Shown here one piece after another: positions 1-5,077 of a stretch of 5,983 bases of DNA; position 1 is the first letter of the stretch, and the number at the start of each line of letters is the position of its first letter. Location of the stretch: contig JAXMHQ010000066.1 of the NCBI GenBank assembly GCA_046346665.1, forward strand, positions 1-5,983. The letters are read 5' to 3'. The position numbers and the translations under genes were made by a program. This stretch comes from JAXMHQ01 sp046346665 (GTDB lineage: Bacteria > Verrucomicrobiota > Verrucomicrobiia > Limisphaerales > JAXMHQ01). The notes below the pieces were generated by a model that worked only from the letters and a program-made list of their open reading frames with translations, made no database searches and was not told the origin of the DNA.

Positions 1-23
1 GCTGCGCGCAGCGCAGCCCTACC
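1..23 (-). repeat. REP-like hairpin unit with GTAG head (cut by window start)
   Basis: Read on the minus strand, this is GGTAGGG followed at once by a stem-loop. Bases 1-7 (GCTGCGC) pair perfectly with 11-17 (GCGCAGC) around a 3-base loop at 8-10. The GTAG head (CTAC at 19-22 on the + strand) next to a hairpin is the layout of REP elements, whose RAYT transposases recognise a GTAG tetranucleotide. It resembles the unit at 1960-1983, which has the same head and a 3-base loop but a different stem sequence. The unit may continue left of the window as one half of an inverted pair. It could also serve as an upstream gene's terminator, but there is no T tract. Confidence 0.6.
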
Positions 24-53
24 TCTGGATGCATACAACCCCGGCGCCCACTC

Positions 54-1928
54 ATGACCCAATCCTTCGATCGCCCTAAAATGGATGTCGACATCGTCTG
101 TGTCGGGTTCGGCCCCGCCACGGCCGGGTTCCTCACCACCTTGTCGCGCCGGTTGCTCAAGCCCGACGGCACCCCGCTGGTCGAAAGCGCCACCGCCCCC
201 GGCCTTCCGCCGCAGGTGCTGTGCTACGAGCGCGCCGATGACATCGGGTTCGGCGTGTCCGGCGTCGTCACCCGCGCCCGCGCGCTCCGCGAATCCTTCC
301 CCGACATCGACAAAGCCGGCATTCCCATGGCGGCGCCCGTCGGGCAGGAAGAGGTGCTGTATCTGCTCGACCCGGCCGGCGCCAGCCGCCGGTCGTTCAC
401 ACTCAAGGCCGCCGACGCCGCCATCCGCGCCTTTCGCGGCCTGCTCGCCTTCGAACACGATGCCCTGCGCCTGCCGTGGACGCCACCGTTCCTTCACAAG
501 CACGGCGGCATGATCCTGTCCATGGGCCAGTTCATGCAATGGGTCGGCAGCCAGGTCCAAAGCAGCGGCACCGTCCAACTCTGGCCCGGCACCGCCGTCT
601 CCCGCGTCCTCCTCAACACCGAAAACGGCCAGGCCCAAAAACCCGGCGTTATCGGCGTCCGCCTCCTCGACCAGGGCGTCGATAAACAGGGCAATGCCTC
701 CGACGGATTCACCCCCGGCATGGATATCCACGCCGCGCTGACCGTCATCGGCGACGGTCCCGTCGGCCCCATCGGTCGGCAACTGGACGAGGCGTTCGGA
801 TTGCCCGACGGACATCACACGCGCGACTGGGCGGTTGGAATGAAATTCGTCGTCGACTTGCCGGAGGGTTGCGAACTCAAACCCGGCACCGTGCTGCATA
901 CGTTCGGTTACCCGGAACCCGAAATCTTCGGATTCCTCTACGTCCACCCTGACCGCGTCGCGTCGCTCGGCATCTTTGTCCCGTCCTGGTTCGACACGCC
1001 CATGCGCACCGCCTATCGCTATCTGCAGCATTGGATGCTGCACCCGTATCTCTGGCGGCATCTCAAGGGCGGCAAACTCCGGTCCTGGGGGGCGAAAACA
1101 CTGGGCGAATCCGGCCGGCGCGGCGAACCGCAGCTGGTCGGGGACGGCTTCGCGCGCATCGGCGAAGGCAGTGGAACGACGAACGTGCTCACGGGCTCGG
1201 GCGTGGATGAAGCCTGGGCCAGCGGCACCCAGCTCGCCGAAGCCGTGCTCGAGTTGCTCCAGGCGAAAAAAACGTTCACGCGCGATAACCTTGAGCAAAC
1301 CTACGTCCGGCGCCGGCGCACGAGCTGGCTCGAACAGGAAGCAATTGTCGCGGAAAAATCCCGGGACGGATTTCAAAAAGGCGTCGTGCGCGGAATGATC
1401 GGCATGGCGCTGGCCGGACTGACGCAGGGCCGCTGGTCGCTCGCGGGCGAACCGCTGCCCCCCTGGAAACGAATTCCCACTCTCGAGGAGTATTACAAGG
1501 GCAAAGTGTCCGCCGAAGAACTGGCCCTGCTCCGGAAGGAATGCACGATCAAGGGAATCAGTCTGCACGGCGCGCTGATGCAGCGCTGCGGCTGGCCCGC
1601 CATTCCTTACGACGGCCAATTGCTCGTGTCCCACCAGGACGCCCTGCTCATGGGCGGCAAAGTCCAGGCCCCGCCCGGCTACGCCGATCACGTGGTGTTC
1701 CTTTACCCGGAACTCTGCGAACAATGCGGCACGAAAATCTGCGTCGAAGCCTGCAGCGGCCAGGCCATCACGCCCGGCGACCGCGGCGTGCCCGCCTTCG
1801 ACCGCGAAAAATGCGTGCACTGCGGCGCCTGCCTCTGGAACTGCGCCACCCCTATTCCGGGCCAGTCCGAGGTGATGAACATCTCCTTCCGCGCCGGCGC
1901 GGGAGGACTGCATTCCGCCGAGAATTGA
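54..1928 (+). CDS. ETF:quinone oxidoreductase-like FAD protein with C-terminal ferredoxin domain
   Basis: This 624-aa protein probably takes electrons from reduced electron-transfer flavoprotein and passes them through FAD and an Fe-S cluster to membrane quinone. A dinucleotide-binding motif (GFGPATAG, residues 18-25) opens the FAD domain. The middle (about 280-355) matches the ETF-QO pattern: LHTFGYP, then FGFLYV, then HPYLWRHLKGGK and WGAKTLGESG. The second FAD contact, VGDG followed by GSGVDEAWASG, lies at about 362-390. The C-terminus has cysteines at 555, 558, 563, 567, 587, 590, 593 and 597. The classical enzyme uses four for one [4Fe-4S] cluster, so the extra ones suggest a FixX/ferredoxin-like second site. 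No membrane-spanning segment is evident. It is somewhat longer than classical ETF-QO. The ATG at 54 is taken as start; the ATG at 81 is possible, and neither has a Shine-Dalgarno sequence. etfB and etfA lie 3.2 kb downstream, supporting the role. The family is secure; the electron partner is inferred. Confidence 0.88.
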   Translation: MTQSFDRPKMDVDIVCVGFGPATAGFLTTLSRRLLKPDGTPLVESATAPGLPPQVLCYERADDIGFGVSGVVTRARALRESFPDIDKAGIPMAAPVGQEEVLYLLDPAGASRRSFTLKAADAAIRAFRGLLAFEHDALRLPWTPPFLHKHGGMILSMGQFMQWVGSQVQSSGTVQLWPGTAVSRVLLNTENGQAQKPGVIGVRLLDQGVDKQGNASDGFTPGMDIHAALTVIGDGPVGPIGRQLDEAFGLPDGHHTRDWAVGMKFVVDLPEGCELKPGTVLHTFGYPEPEIFGFLYVHPDRVASLGIFVPSWFDTPMRTAYRYLQHWMLHPYLWRHLKGGKLRSWGAKTLGESGRRGEPQLVGDGFARIGEGSGTTNVLTGSGVDEAWASGTQLAEAVLELLQAKKTFTRDNLEQTYVRRRRTSWLEQEAIVAEKSRDGFQKGVVRGMIGMALAGLTQGRWSLAGEPLPPWKRIPTLEEYYKGKVSAEELALLRKECTIKGISLHGALMQRCGWPAIPYDGQLLVSHQDALLMGGKVQAPPGYADHVVFLYPELCEQCGTKICVEACSGQAITPGDRGVPAFDREKCVHCGACLWNCATPIPGQSEVMNISFRAGAGGLHSAEN

Positions 1929-1935
1929 TTCAAGT

Positions 1936-1983
1936 GGTAGGGCCGGGCGCGGCGGGCCCGGCGCCGCGGAGCGGCGCCCTACC
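1936..1983. repeat. REPIN-like inverted pair of GTAG-headed hairpins
   Basis: This intergenic palindrome lies 7 bp after the oxidoreductase stop codon. Its ends are a perfect inverted repeat, GGTAGGGC (1936-1943) and GCCCTACC (1976-1983). The right half is a perfect hairpin: GGCGCCGC (1960-1967), loop GGA, GCGGCGCC (1971-1978). The left half can form CCGGGC (1943-1948) against GCCCGG (1956-1961). Each half has GTAG at its outer edge, so the whole is two REP units facing each other. It could also act as a transcription terminator or mRNA 3'-end stabiliser, but no T tract follows it. The remaining intergenic DNA up to 2084 shows no convincing promoter. Confidence 0.68.
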
Positions 1984-2084
1984 AAAACCGTTGCTTGCTC
2001 GAAGACACGAATTCAAATTGGAACATTACCGCGGCCGAGACGGCTTGATGCCTGGCCCGAATCCGCGTACGCTGCCGGGCACCA

Positions 2085-2606
2085 ATGAAGAAGGCCAGCT
2101 TCGACGCCATCGCCCGGGCTTTGAACGGCGTGCAGGTGCCTTTCCTGGTCGTGGGCGGCATCGCCGTGATTCATCATGGCTACGGGCGATTCACCCAGGA
2201 CGTCGACTTGGTAATCCGCCTGGACAAGGAAATCGTTCTGCGGGCGTTCGAGGCTTTGCATTCGATTGGATATCAACCCGCAGTTCCAATCAACGCCGCG
2301 GAATTTGCGGATCCGGCGAATCGCGAGCGCTGGCAACAAGAAAAAAACACGAGAGTGCTGCGGTTCTGGAGCGACCGGCATCCCGAGACCCCGCTGGACG
2401 TGTTCGCGGCCGAGCCTTTCGATTTCAATTTGGAATTCGGCCGCGCGGATGTTCGCGAGTCTTCGCCGGGAATCCAGGTTCGCATCGTTTCCCTTCCAAC
2501 GCTGCTCGAAATGAAACGCCAGGCGGCCCGGCCGCAGGACCTTGCGGACATTGACGAGATCAACCTGCTGCACGAACTTCCCTCCAGCTATGACCGGCAA
2601 TCCTGA
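2085..2606 (+). CDS. Small nucleotidyltransferase-fold protein, possible toxin
   Basis: This 173-aa protein has a minimal nucleotidyltransferase (pol beta-like) fold. GG at residues 24-25 is followed by TQDVDL, placing the metal-binding aspartates at D39 and D41. PLDVF supplies a third acidic residue at D105. The C-terminal LLEMKRQAARPQDLADI (about 140-156) has the conserved Lys, Arg and Asp pattern seen in AbiEii/MenT-like and related stand-alone nucleotidyltransferases, which transfer nucleotides to tRNA or protein. Its catalytic residues look intact. The next ORF starts 17 nt before its stop, implying co-translation. No Shine-Dalgarno sequence precedes the ATG. A REPIN lies just upstream, and the pair sits among unrelated genes, consistent with an acquired cassette. 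The fold is fairly sure; the toxin role and substrate are inferred. Confidence 0.8.
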   Translation: MKKASFDAIARALNGVQVPFLVVGGIAVIHHGYGRFTQDVDLVIRLDKEIVLRAFEALHSIGYQPAVPINAAEFADPANRERWQQEKNTRVLRFWSDRHPETPLDVFAAEPFDFNLEFGRADVRESSPGIQVRIVSLPTLLEMKRQAARPQDLADIDEINLLHELPSSYDRQS

Positions 2607-2799
2607 TGAAATGGACTGGTCCGCGACAACCTGGAAAGGCAGCCGCCTGCAGCAGCACCGCACCTTCCACGCGCTGCCGTTCTCCCGGAAGCTTGAATTG
2701 ATCGAACAAATGGGCGAAGTCGCAGCCCGGTTCGGAACCCGGCCGAAATCCGCCCGGCCCGACACGCTGCGCGAAGGCCCCAGTTCCAAGCCGCACTGA
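2590..2799 (+). CDS. Small hypothetical protein overlapping the nucleotidyltransferase, candidate partner
   Basis: This 69-aa ORF starts at ATG 2590 inside the end of the nucleotidyltransferase gene (17-nt overlap, different frame). A second ATG at 2611 would give MDWSATTWKG and a 62-aa product. The frame stays open further upstream, but an earlier start would overlap more and read arginine- and cysteine-rich sequence, so 2590 or 2611 is preferred. The visible pattern is an N-terminal DWSATTWKGSR, then a predicted amphipathic helix (about residues 28-48, LPFSRKLELIEQMGEVAARF), then a basic, Pro/Ser-rich tail. There is no signal peptide, membrane segment or catalytic motif. From recall, short proteins of this DWS-TTW type occur next to nucleotidyltransferase genes. 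An antitoxin or substrate-adaptor role is therefore plausible but unproven. Confidence 0.62.
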   Translation: MTGNPDEMDWSATTWKGSRLQQHRTFHALPFSRKLELIEQMGEVAARFGTRPKSARPDTLREGPSSKPH

Positions 2800-2873
2800 C
2801 AGATCTCCGGGCGCAAGCTCTCAAAATCACTTTCCCGAATGGTGCGATAGCGGTTACACTGTCCATCTTATTG

Positions 2874-3470
2874 ATGAACATTTCGATCATTATCGGCCAC
2901 CCGAACCCGGGCAGTTTCAATCATGCCATCGCAAGCACAGCCGCGGAGACCTTGAAGTCGCTCGGACATCGCGTCAGCGTTCGGGATCTCTGCCAGGAAC
3001 ATTTCGATCCCGCCCTGCCCGCCTCCGAGTTCGTCAAGGACGCCGCGCTCCCGCCGGCCATCGACGCCCACTGCCAGGAAATCGCGCGCGCCGACGGCAT
3101 CATCATCGTCCACCCCAACTGGTGGGGCATGCCGCCGGCCATTTTGAAGGGCTGGATCGACCGCGTGCTCCGGCCCGAAGTGGCCTACCGATTCGTCGCC
3201 AATGACAAGGGCGAAGGAGTCCCGCAAGGCCTGCTCAATGCCAAATCTGCGATTGTGTTTAACACCGCGAACACCCCCGACGACCGCGAGAAAGCCGTGT
3301 TCGGCGATCCACTGGAATTGATCTGGAAACGCTGCGTGTTCGACCTGTGCGGCGTCCGAAACGTGGAGCGCCGCGCGTTCACGGTGATGATCACCAGCAC
3401 GCCCGCCCAGCGCGCCGCGTGGCTGGAGGAGGTCCGGCAAATTGTGTCGCGACATTACCCGCGCGCCTGA
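2874..3470 (+). CDS. NAD(P)H-dependent oxidoreductase, flavodoxin-2 family (NQO/MdaB/KefF-like)
   Basis: This 198-aa soluble flavodoxin-fold protein is of the type that reduces quinones or other small electrophiles by two electrons, using NAD(P)H and bound FMN or FAD. The N-terminal strand and phosphate loop are clear: MNISIIIGHPNPGSFNHAIA (residues 1-20). The second flavin-contact segment, HPNWWGMPPAILKGWIDRVL (80-99), is close to the family consensus with its WW...PA-LKGW-DRV pattern. Length is normal for the family. The ATG at 2874 is preferred; a TTG at 2871 is directly adjacent in frame. No Shine-Dalgarno sequence is visible, and the 74-bp gap upstream shows only a weak -10-like TACACT. 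The next gene begins 17 bp after its stop, so they may be co-transcribed. The physiological substrate is unknown; detoxification or quinone reduction is the family-level inference. Confidence 0.87.
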   Translation: MNISIIIGHPNPGSFNHAIASTAAETLKSLGHRVSVRDLCQEHFDPALPASEFVKDAALPPAIDAHCQEIARADGIIIVHPNWWGMPPAILKGWIDRVLRPEVAYRFVANDKGEGVPQGLLNAKSAIVFNTANTPDDREKAVFGDPLELIWKRCVFDLCGVRNVERRAFTVMITSTPAQRAAWLEEVRQIVSRHYPRA

Positions 3471-3487
3471 GTAATCTGCCGTCCACT

Positions 3488-4285
3488 ATGGCGGACAACG
3501 CGAATCCGTTCGCAAAGCCGGCCGGACCGAGATCCGGGCCCGGCAATATTCCCCTCCCCTGGATCGCCGGCGGCGCTTTTCTCCTCATCGCCGCGGCCTT
3601 TATCACCTGGGCCGCCTTCCAGCAGCAACTCCAGCGCACCCAGCGCGCCGGCGTCGAGGCCGAAAAAGCCCGCGAACAACTCGGCAAAGCGCGCGCCGAA
3701 GCGGCCGATCTTCGGAGCCAGCTCGACGCAGCGAAATCCCGCATCGCTGAACTCGAAAACGAAAAGGAAATGGCCGCGCAAATGCACCGCAGCCTCGAGG
3801 ACGAAATGAAATCCGAACTCGAGTCCAAGGACGTCACCATCTCCCAGCTCCAGGGCCGGCTCACCGTCAACATCCTCGACCGCGTCCTGTTCGATTCCGG
3901 CGAAGCCATCCTGAAACCCGACGGCGAATCCGTCCTCCGCAAAGTCGCCGCCATCCTCACCCAACATCCCACGCTCAACATCCAGGTCATCGGCCACACC
4001 GACAACATCCCGATCCGGCCCGGCGCCCGGACGAAATTTGCGAGCAACTGGGAATTGTCGACGGGCCGCGCCCTTGCCGCGGTCCGGTTTCTGACCGAAA
4101 TCGCCGGAGTCGATCCCCGGCGCGTCGCCGCCGTCGGCTCCGGCGAATACCGGCCCCTCGCGGACAATTCAACCCCCGAAGGCCGCGCCCGCAACCGCCG
4201 CATCGCCATCACCGTCCTGCCCCCCGAACTCGCCTCCGCCGACGCCGTCACCGCCCCCGCCACAAACGCGCCCGCCGCACCGTAA
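3488..4285 (+). CDS. OmpA/MotB-type peptidoglycan-binding protein with one membrane span and coiled coil
   Basis: This 265-aa envelope protein probably anchors the inner membrane to peptidoglycan. A Pro/Gly-rich cytoplasmic N-terminus (1-22) precedes one membrane helix (about 23-45, WIAGGAFLLIAAAFITWAAF). A long charged coiled coil follows (about 46-122, rich in Glu, Lys and Ala). The OmpA C-like domain spans about 126-245, with VLFDSGEAILKPDG, GHTDN (169-173), NWELSTGRA (187-195) and RNRRIAI (235-241) matching the diaminopimelate-binding core. An Ala/Pro-rich tail ends it. The NWELS motif and the membrane anchor resemble MotB more than lipoprotein OmpA forms, but no MotA-like gene is in view, so a flagellar role is not supported. 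The start at 3488 was chosen because it gives MADNANPF just before the helix; the longer reading would overlap the preceding gene and adds Arg-rich sequence. The stop codon touches the start of the 115-bp repeat. Confidence 0.87.
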   Translation: MADNANPFAKPAGPRSGPGNIPLPWIAGGAFLLIAAAFITWAAFQQQLQRTQRAGVEAEKAREQLGKARAEAADLRSQLDAAKSRIAELENEKEMAAQMHRSLEDEMKSELESKDVTISQLQGRLTVNILDRVLFDSGEAILKPDGESVLRKVAAILTQHPTLNIQVIGHTDNIPIRPGARTKFASNWELSTGRALAAVRFLTEIAGVDPRRVAAVGSGEYRPLADNSTPEGRARNRRIAITVLPPELASADAVTAPATNAPAAP

Positions 4286-4398
4286 CAACGAGGGGTAGCC
4301 GCGATTGTAAAATCGCGGACTTCAGGTTGCGCAAAGCTCCGCGATCTCACGATCGCGGCTACGAGTAGGAGTCGACGTCAGGAGACTCTGACTAATCT
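4284..4398 (+). repeat. 115-bp direct repeat, left copy, containing a REPIN
   Basis: This copy recurs at 4872-4986. Both run from AACAACGAG to GACTCTGACTAATCT, with three substitutions and two compensating 1-bp indels (GGGG against GGG before TAGCC, AGG against AGGG before TTGCG). The repeat is longer than its REPIN core (4295-4362): it carries a 36-bp right flank with a small inverted repeat, GTCAG...CTGAC. The identity of the flanks means the copies arose by duplication of a larger segment, not by two independent REPIN insertions. The left end overlaps the last two bases of the OmpA-like gene's stop codon, and copy 2 has the same bases. Confidence 0.9.
4295..4362. repeat. REPIN (two inverted GTAG-headed REP hairpins), copy 1
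   Basis: The ends are a perfect inverted repeat, GTAGCCGCGAT (4295-4305) and ATCGCGGCTAC (4352-4362). The left half folds as CCGCGAT (4299-4305), loop TGTAAA, ATCGCGG (4312-4318). The right half folds as CCGCGAT (4339-4345), loop CTCACG, ATCGCGG (4352-4358). Each half has GTAG immediately outside its stem, and the halves are separated by 20 nt. On opposite strands the two halves differ almost only in the loop, so they are two copies of one REP unit. This is the REPIN/BIME architecture mobilised in trans by RAYT transposases; none is encoded in this window. Lying just after the OmpA-like stop, it may also influence mRNA 3' ends. Confidence 0.82.
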
Positions 4399-4407
4399 CA
4401 AGCCGCT

Positions 4408-4420
4408 CGGTCGGACCGAA
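4408..4420 (+). repeat. CGGTCGGACCGAA, inverted mate of a motif ending each tandem unit
   Basis: These 13 bases are the exact reverse complement of TTCGGTCCGACCG at 4654-4666 and 4850-4862, near the right end of each 196-bp unit. The motif is itself a near palindrome (TCGGTC-G-GACCGA), so the match carries less information than 13 bp suggests. The central base and the outer AA/TT do agree with true inverted orientation. It therefore brackets the tandem-repeat core, and could be a terminal inverted repeat of an inserted element or a protein-binding site. Confidence 0.55.
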
Positions 4421-4471
4421 ATAAATAACTAGCGCAAAGCATTTTAATGCAAACGGACACCCCAAATCTCG

Positions 4472-4603
4472 GCCTTACAGACGATTTTCAGGCACGTTTT
4501 TGATCTCTAATCCTTACACTTCGTACTTTTCCGGAAAGTCCTGAGAAAACGTTCGGTTTTCTCCTTACGAGCTAAAACACGGCCTGAAAATCCTTTCTAA
4601 GGC
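4472..4603. repeat. Imperfect long inverted repeat (hairpin element), copy 1
   Basis: The left arm begins GCCTTA (4472-4477), a mismatch, then AGACGATTTTCAGGC (4479-4493). The right arm is GCCTGAAAATC followed by a degenerate stretch, then TAAGGC (4598-4603), the complement of GCCTTA. The inverted repeat thus extends left of the tandem-repeat boundary at 4477, and only in this copy. This marks it as the original element end, from which the tandem copy was derived. All three differences from copy 2 lie in the stem (one in the left arm, two in the right) and each removes a base pair. Confidence 0.65.
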
Positions 4604-4672
4604 TCAAGAATCCCTTCCAGAAAATCCTATCAGTATCACCCCCAAGCACTTCATTCGGTCCGACCGCTACGC
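4477..4672 (+). repeat. 196-bp tandem repeat, unit 1
   Basis: This is the first of two head-to-tail units of exactly 196 bp, running from ACAGACG to CCGCTACGC. It differs from unit 2 by three substitutions only (TGATCTC against TGAGCTC; two in CCTTTCT against CGTCTCT), with no indels. The first 127 bp are hairpin-forming. The rest is single-stranded-like sequence with CAGTATCACCCCCAAGC and the terminal TTCGGTCCGACCG motif. No reading frame longer than about 60 codons crosses it. Near identity points to a recent duplication or ongoing homogenisation. Confidence 0.93.
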
Positions 4673-4868
4673 ACAGACGATTTTCAGGCACGTTTTTGAG
4701 CTCTAATCCTTACACTTCGTACTTTTCCGGAAAGTCCTGAGAAAACGTTCGGTTTTCTCCTTACGAGCTAAAACACGGCCTGAAAATCGTCTCTAAGGCT
4801 CAAGAATCCCTTCCAGAAAATCCTATCAGTATCACCCCCAAGCACTTCATTCGGTCCGACCGCTACGC
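4673..4868 (+). repeat. 196-bp tandem repeat, unit 2
   Basis: This is the second unit, with a period of 196 bp and three substitutions relative to unit 1. Here the hairpin arms are perfect. The two bases after the unit (AC, 4869-4870) match the first two bases of a unit, so the exact phase of the duplication is ambiguous by at least 2 bp. It is followed within 3 bp by the right copy of the 115-bp repeat. Confidence 0.93.
4675..4792. repeat. 118-nt long hairpin with branched top, in tandem unit 2
   Basis: AGACGATTTTCAGGC (4675-4689) pairs perfectly with GCCTGAAAATCGTCT (4778-4792), 15 bp. After one bulged A, 4691-4703 pairs with 4765-4777 in 11 of 13 positions, ending in the strong GAGCTC/GAGCT block. 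The top (4704-4764) holds two smaller hairpins: ACTTT...AAAGT around a CCGG centre, and GAGAAAAC-GTTCG-GTTTTCTC with an 8-bp perfect stem. The result is a long stem carrying two arms, more elaborate than a simple terminator. It could be a MITE-like element, a structured RNA on either strand, or a replication/recombination hairpin. No clear target-site duplication flanks it. Confidence 0.72.
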
Positions 4869-4871
4869 ACG

Positions 4872-4986
4872 AACAACGAGGGTAGCCGCGATTGTAAAAT
4901 CGCGGACTTCAGGGTTGCGCAAGGCTCCGCGATCTCACGATCGCGGCTACGAGCAGAAGTCGACGTCAGGAGACTCTGACTAATCT
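4872..4986 (+). repeat. 115-bp direct repeat, right copy, containing a REPIN
   Basis: This is the partner of 4284-4398, with start-to-start spacing 588 bp. Relative to the left copy it lacks one G before TAGCC, has one extra G in CAGGGTTGCG, and carries CAAGG, GAGC and AGAAG substitutions. With the left copy it brackets the 196-bp tandem units, like long direct repeats around an insertion or duplication. Sequence identity stops sharply at ACTAATCT; beyond it the DNA is the etfB upstream region. Confidence 0.9.
4882..4950. repeat. REPIN (two inverted GTAG-headed REP hairpins), copy 2
   Basis: This has the same architecture as the copy at 4295-4362: GTAGCCGCGAT at the left edge, ATCGCGGCTAC at the right edge, and one CCGCGAT/ATCGCGG hairpin in each half. 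Stems, loops and GTAG heads are all intact; differences from copy 1 are confined to the spacer between the hairpins (one extra G and A to G). Confidence 0.82.
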
Positions 4987-5006
4987 ACAGATATGCTTCT
5001 GGTGAC

Positions 5007-5024
5007 GTTTAATCACACTTAAAC
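5007..5024. promoter_or_regulatory. Perfect 6-bp inverted repeat with 6-bp spacer, possible operator
   Basis: GTTTAA (5007-5012), spacer TCACAC, TTAAAC (5019-5024) is a perfect dyad of the size bound by dimeric transcription factors. It lies 24 bp upstream of the candidate -35 box of etfB, an activator-like position. Only one copy is seen in the window. A chance dyad in A+T-rich DNA is a real alternative. Confidence 0.35.
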
Positions 5025-5048
5025 TCCGTTCCGGGTTGCACTCGTCGT

Positions 5049-5077
5049 TTGATTAGGTCCGGTTCTCTCCCCATAAT
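5049..5077 (+). promoter_or_regulatory. Candidate sigma70-type promoter for etfB
   Basis: The -35 candidate TTGATT (5049-5054, 4 of 6 consensus bases) and the -10 candidate CATAAT (5072-5077, 5 of 6) are separated by exactly 17 bp. The expected start point is around 5084-5087, on or just before the ATG of etfB at 5087. The mRNA would be leaderless or nearly so, which agrees with the lack of a Shine-Dalgarno sequence. Confidence 0.5.

Noticed and set aside
1960..1983. Rho-independent terminator after the ETF-QO-like gene
   Set aside because: The hairpin is perfect, but the bases after it are CTACCAAAACC with no T tract; the paired GTAG heads fit a REP element better.
1541..2554. Plus-strand open frame of 337 codons across the end of the ETF-QO-like gene
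   Set aside because: It is Arg/Pro-rich, runs through two well-supported genes and the REPIN in another frame, and has no domain.
2832..2860. Promoter for the NAD(P)H oxidoreductase (TACACT at 2855-2860)
   Set aside because: The -10-like box is only 4 of 6 and the sequence 17 bp upstream (TTCCCG) does not resemble a -35 box.
3488..4285. Flagellar stator protein MotB
   Set aside because: The fold and anchor are similar, but no MotA or other flagellar gene is present, and the Pro/Gly-rich N-terminus and long coiled coil fit a general envelope anchor.
3391..4350. Long minus-strand open frame of 319 codons opposite the OmpA-like gene
   Set aside because: It mirrors the G+C-rich OmpA/MotB-type gene, whose domains are clear. 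The minus-strand translation is Ser/Arg-rich with no recognisable domain.
4477..4868. Tandem 196-bp repeats as a CRISPR array
   Set aside because: There are only two units, they are head-to-tail without unique spacers, and no cas gene is near.
4284..4986. Insertion sequence with its own transposase
   Set aside because: No ORF of useful length lies between the 115-bp repeats on either strand, so any mobility would be non-autonomous.
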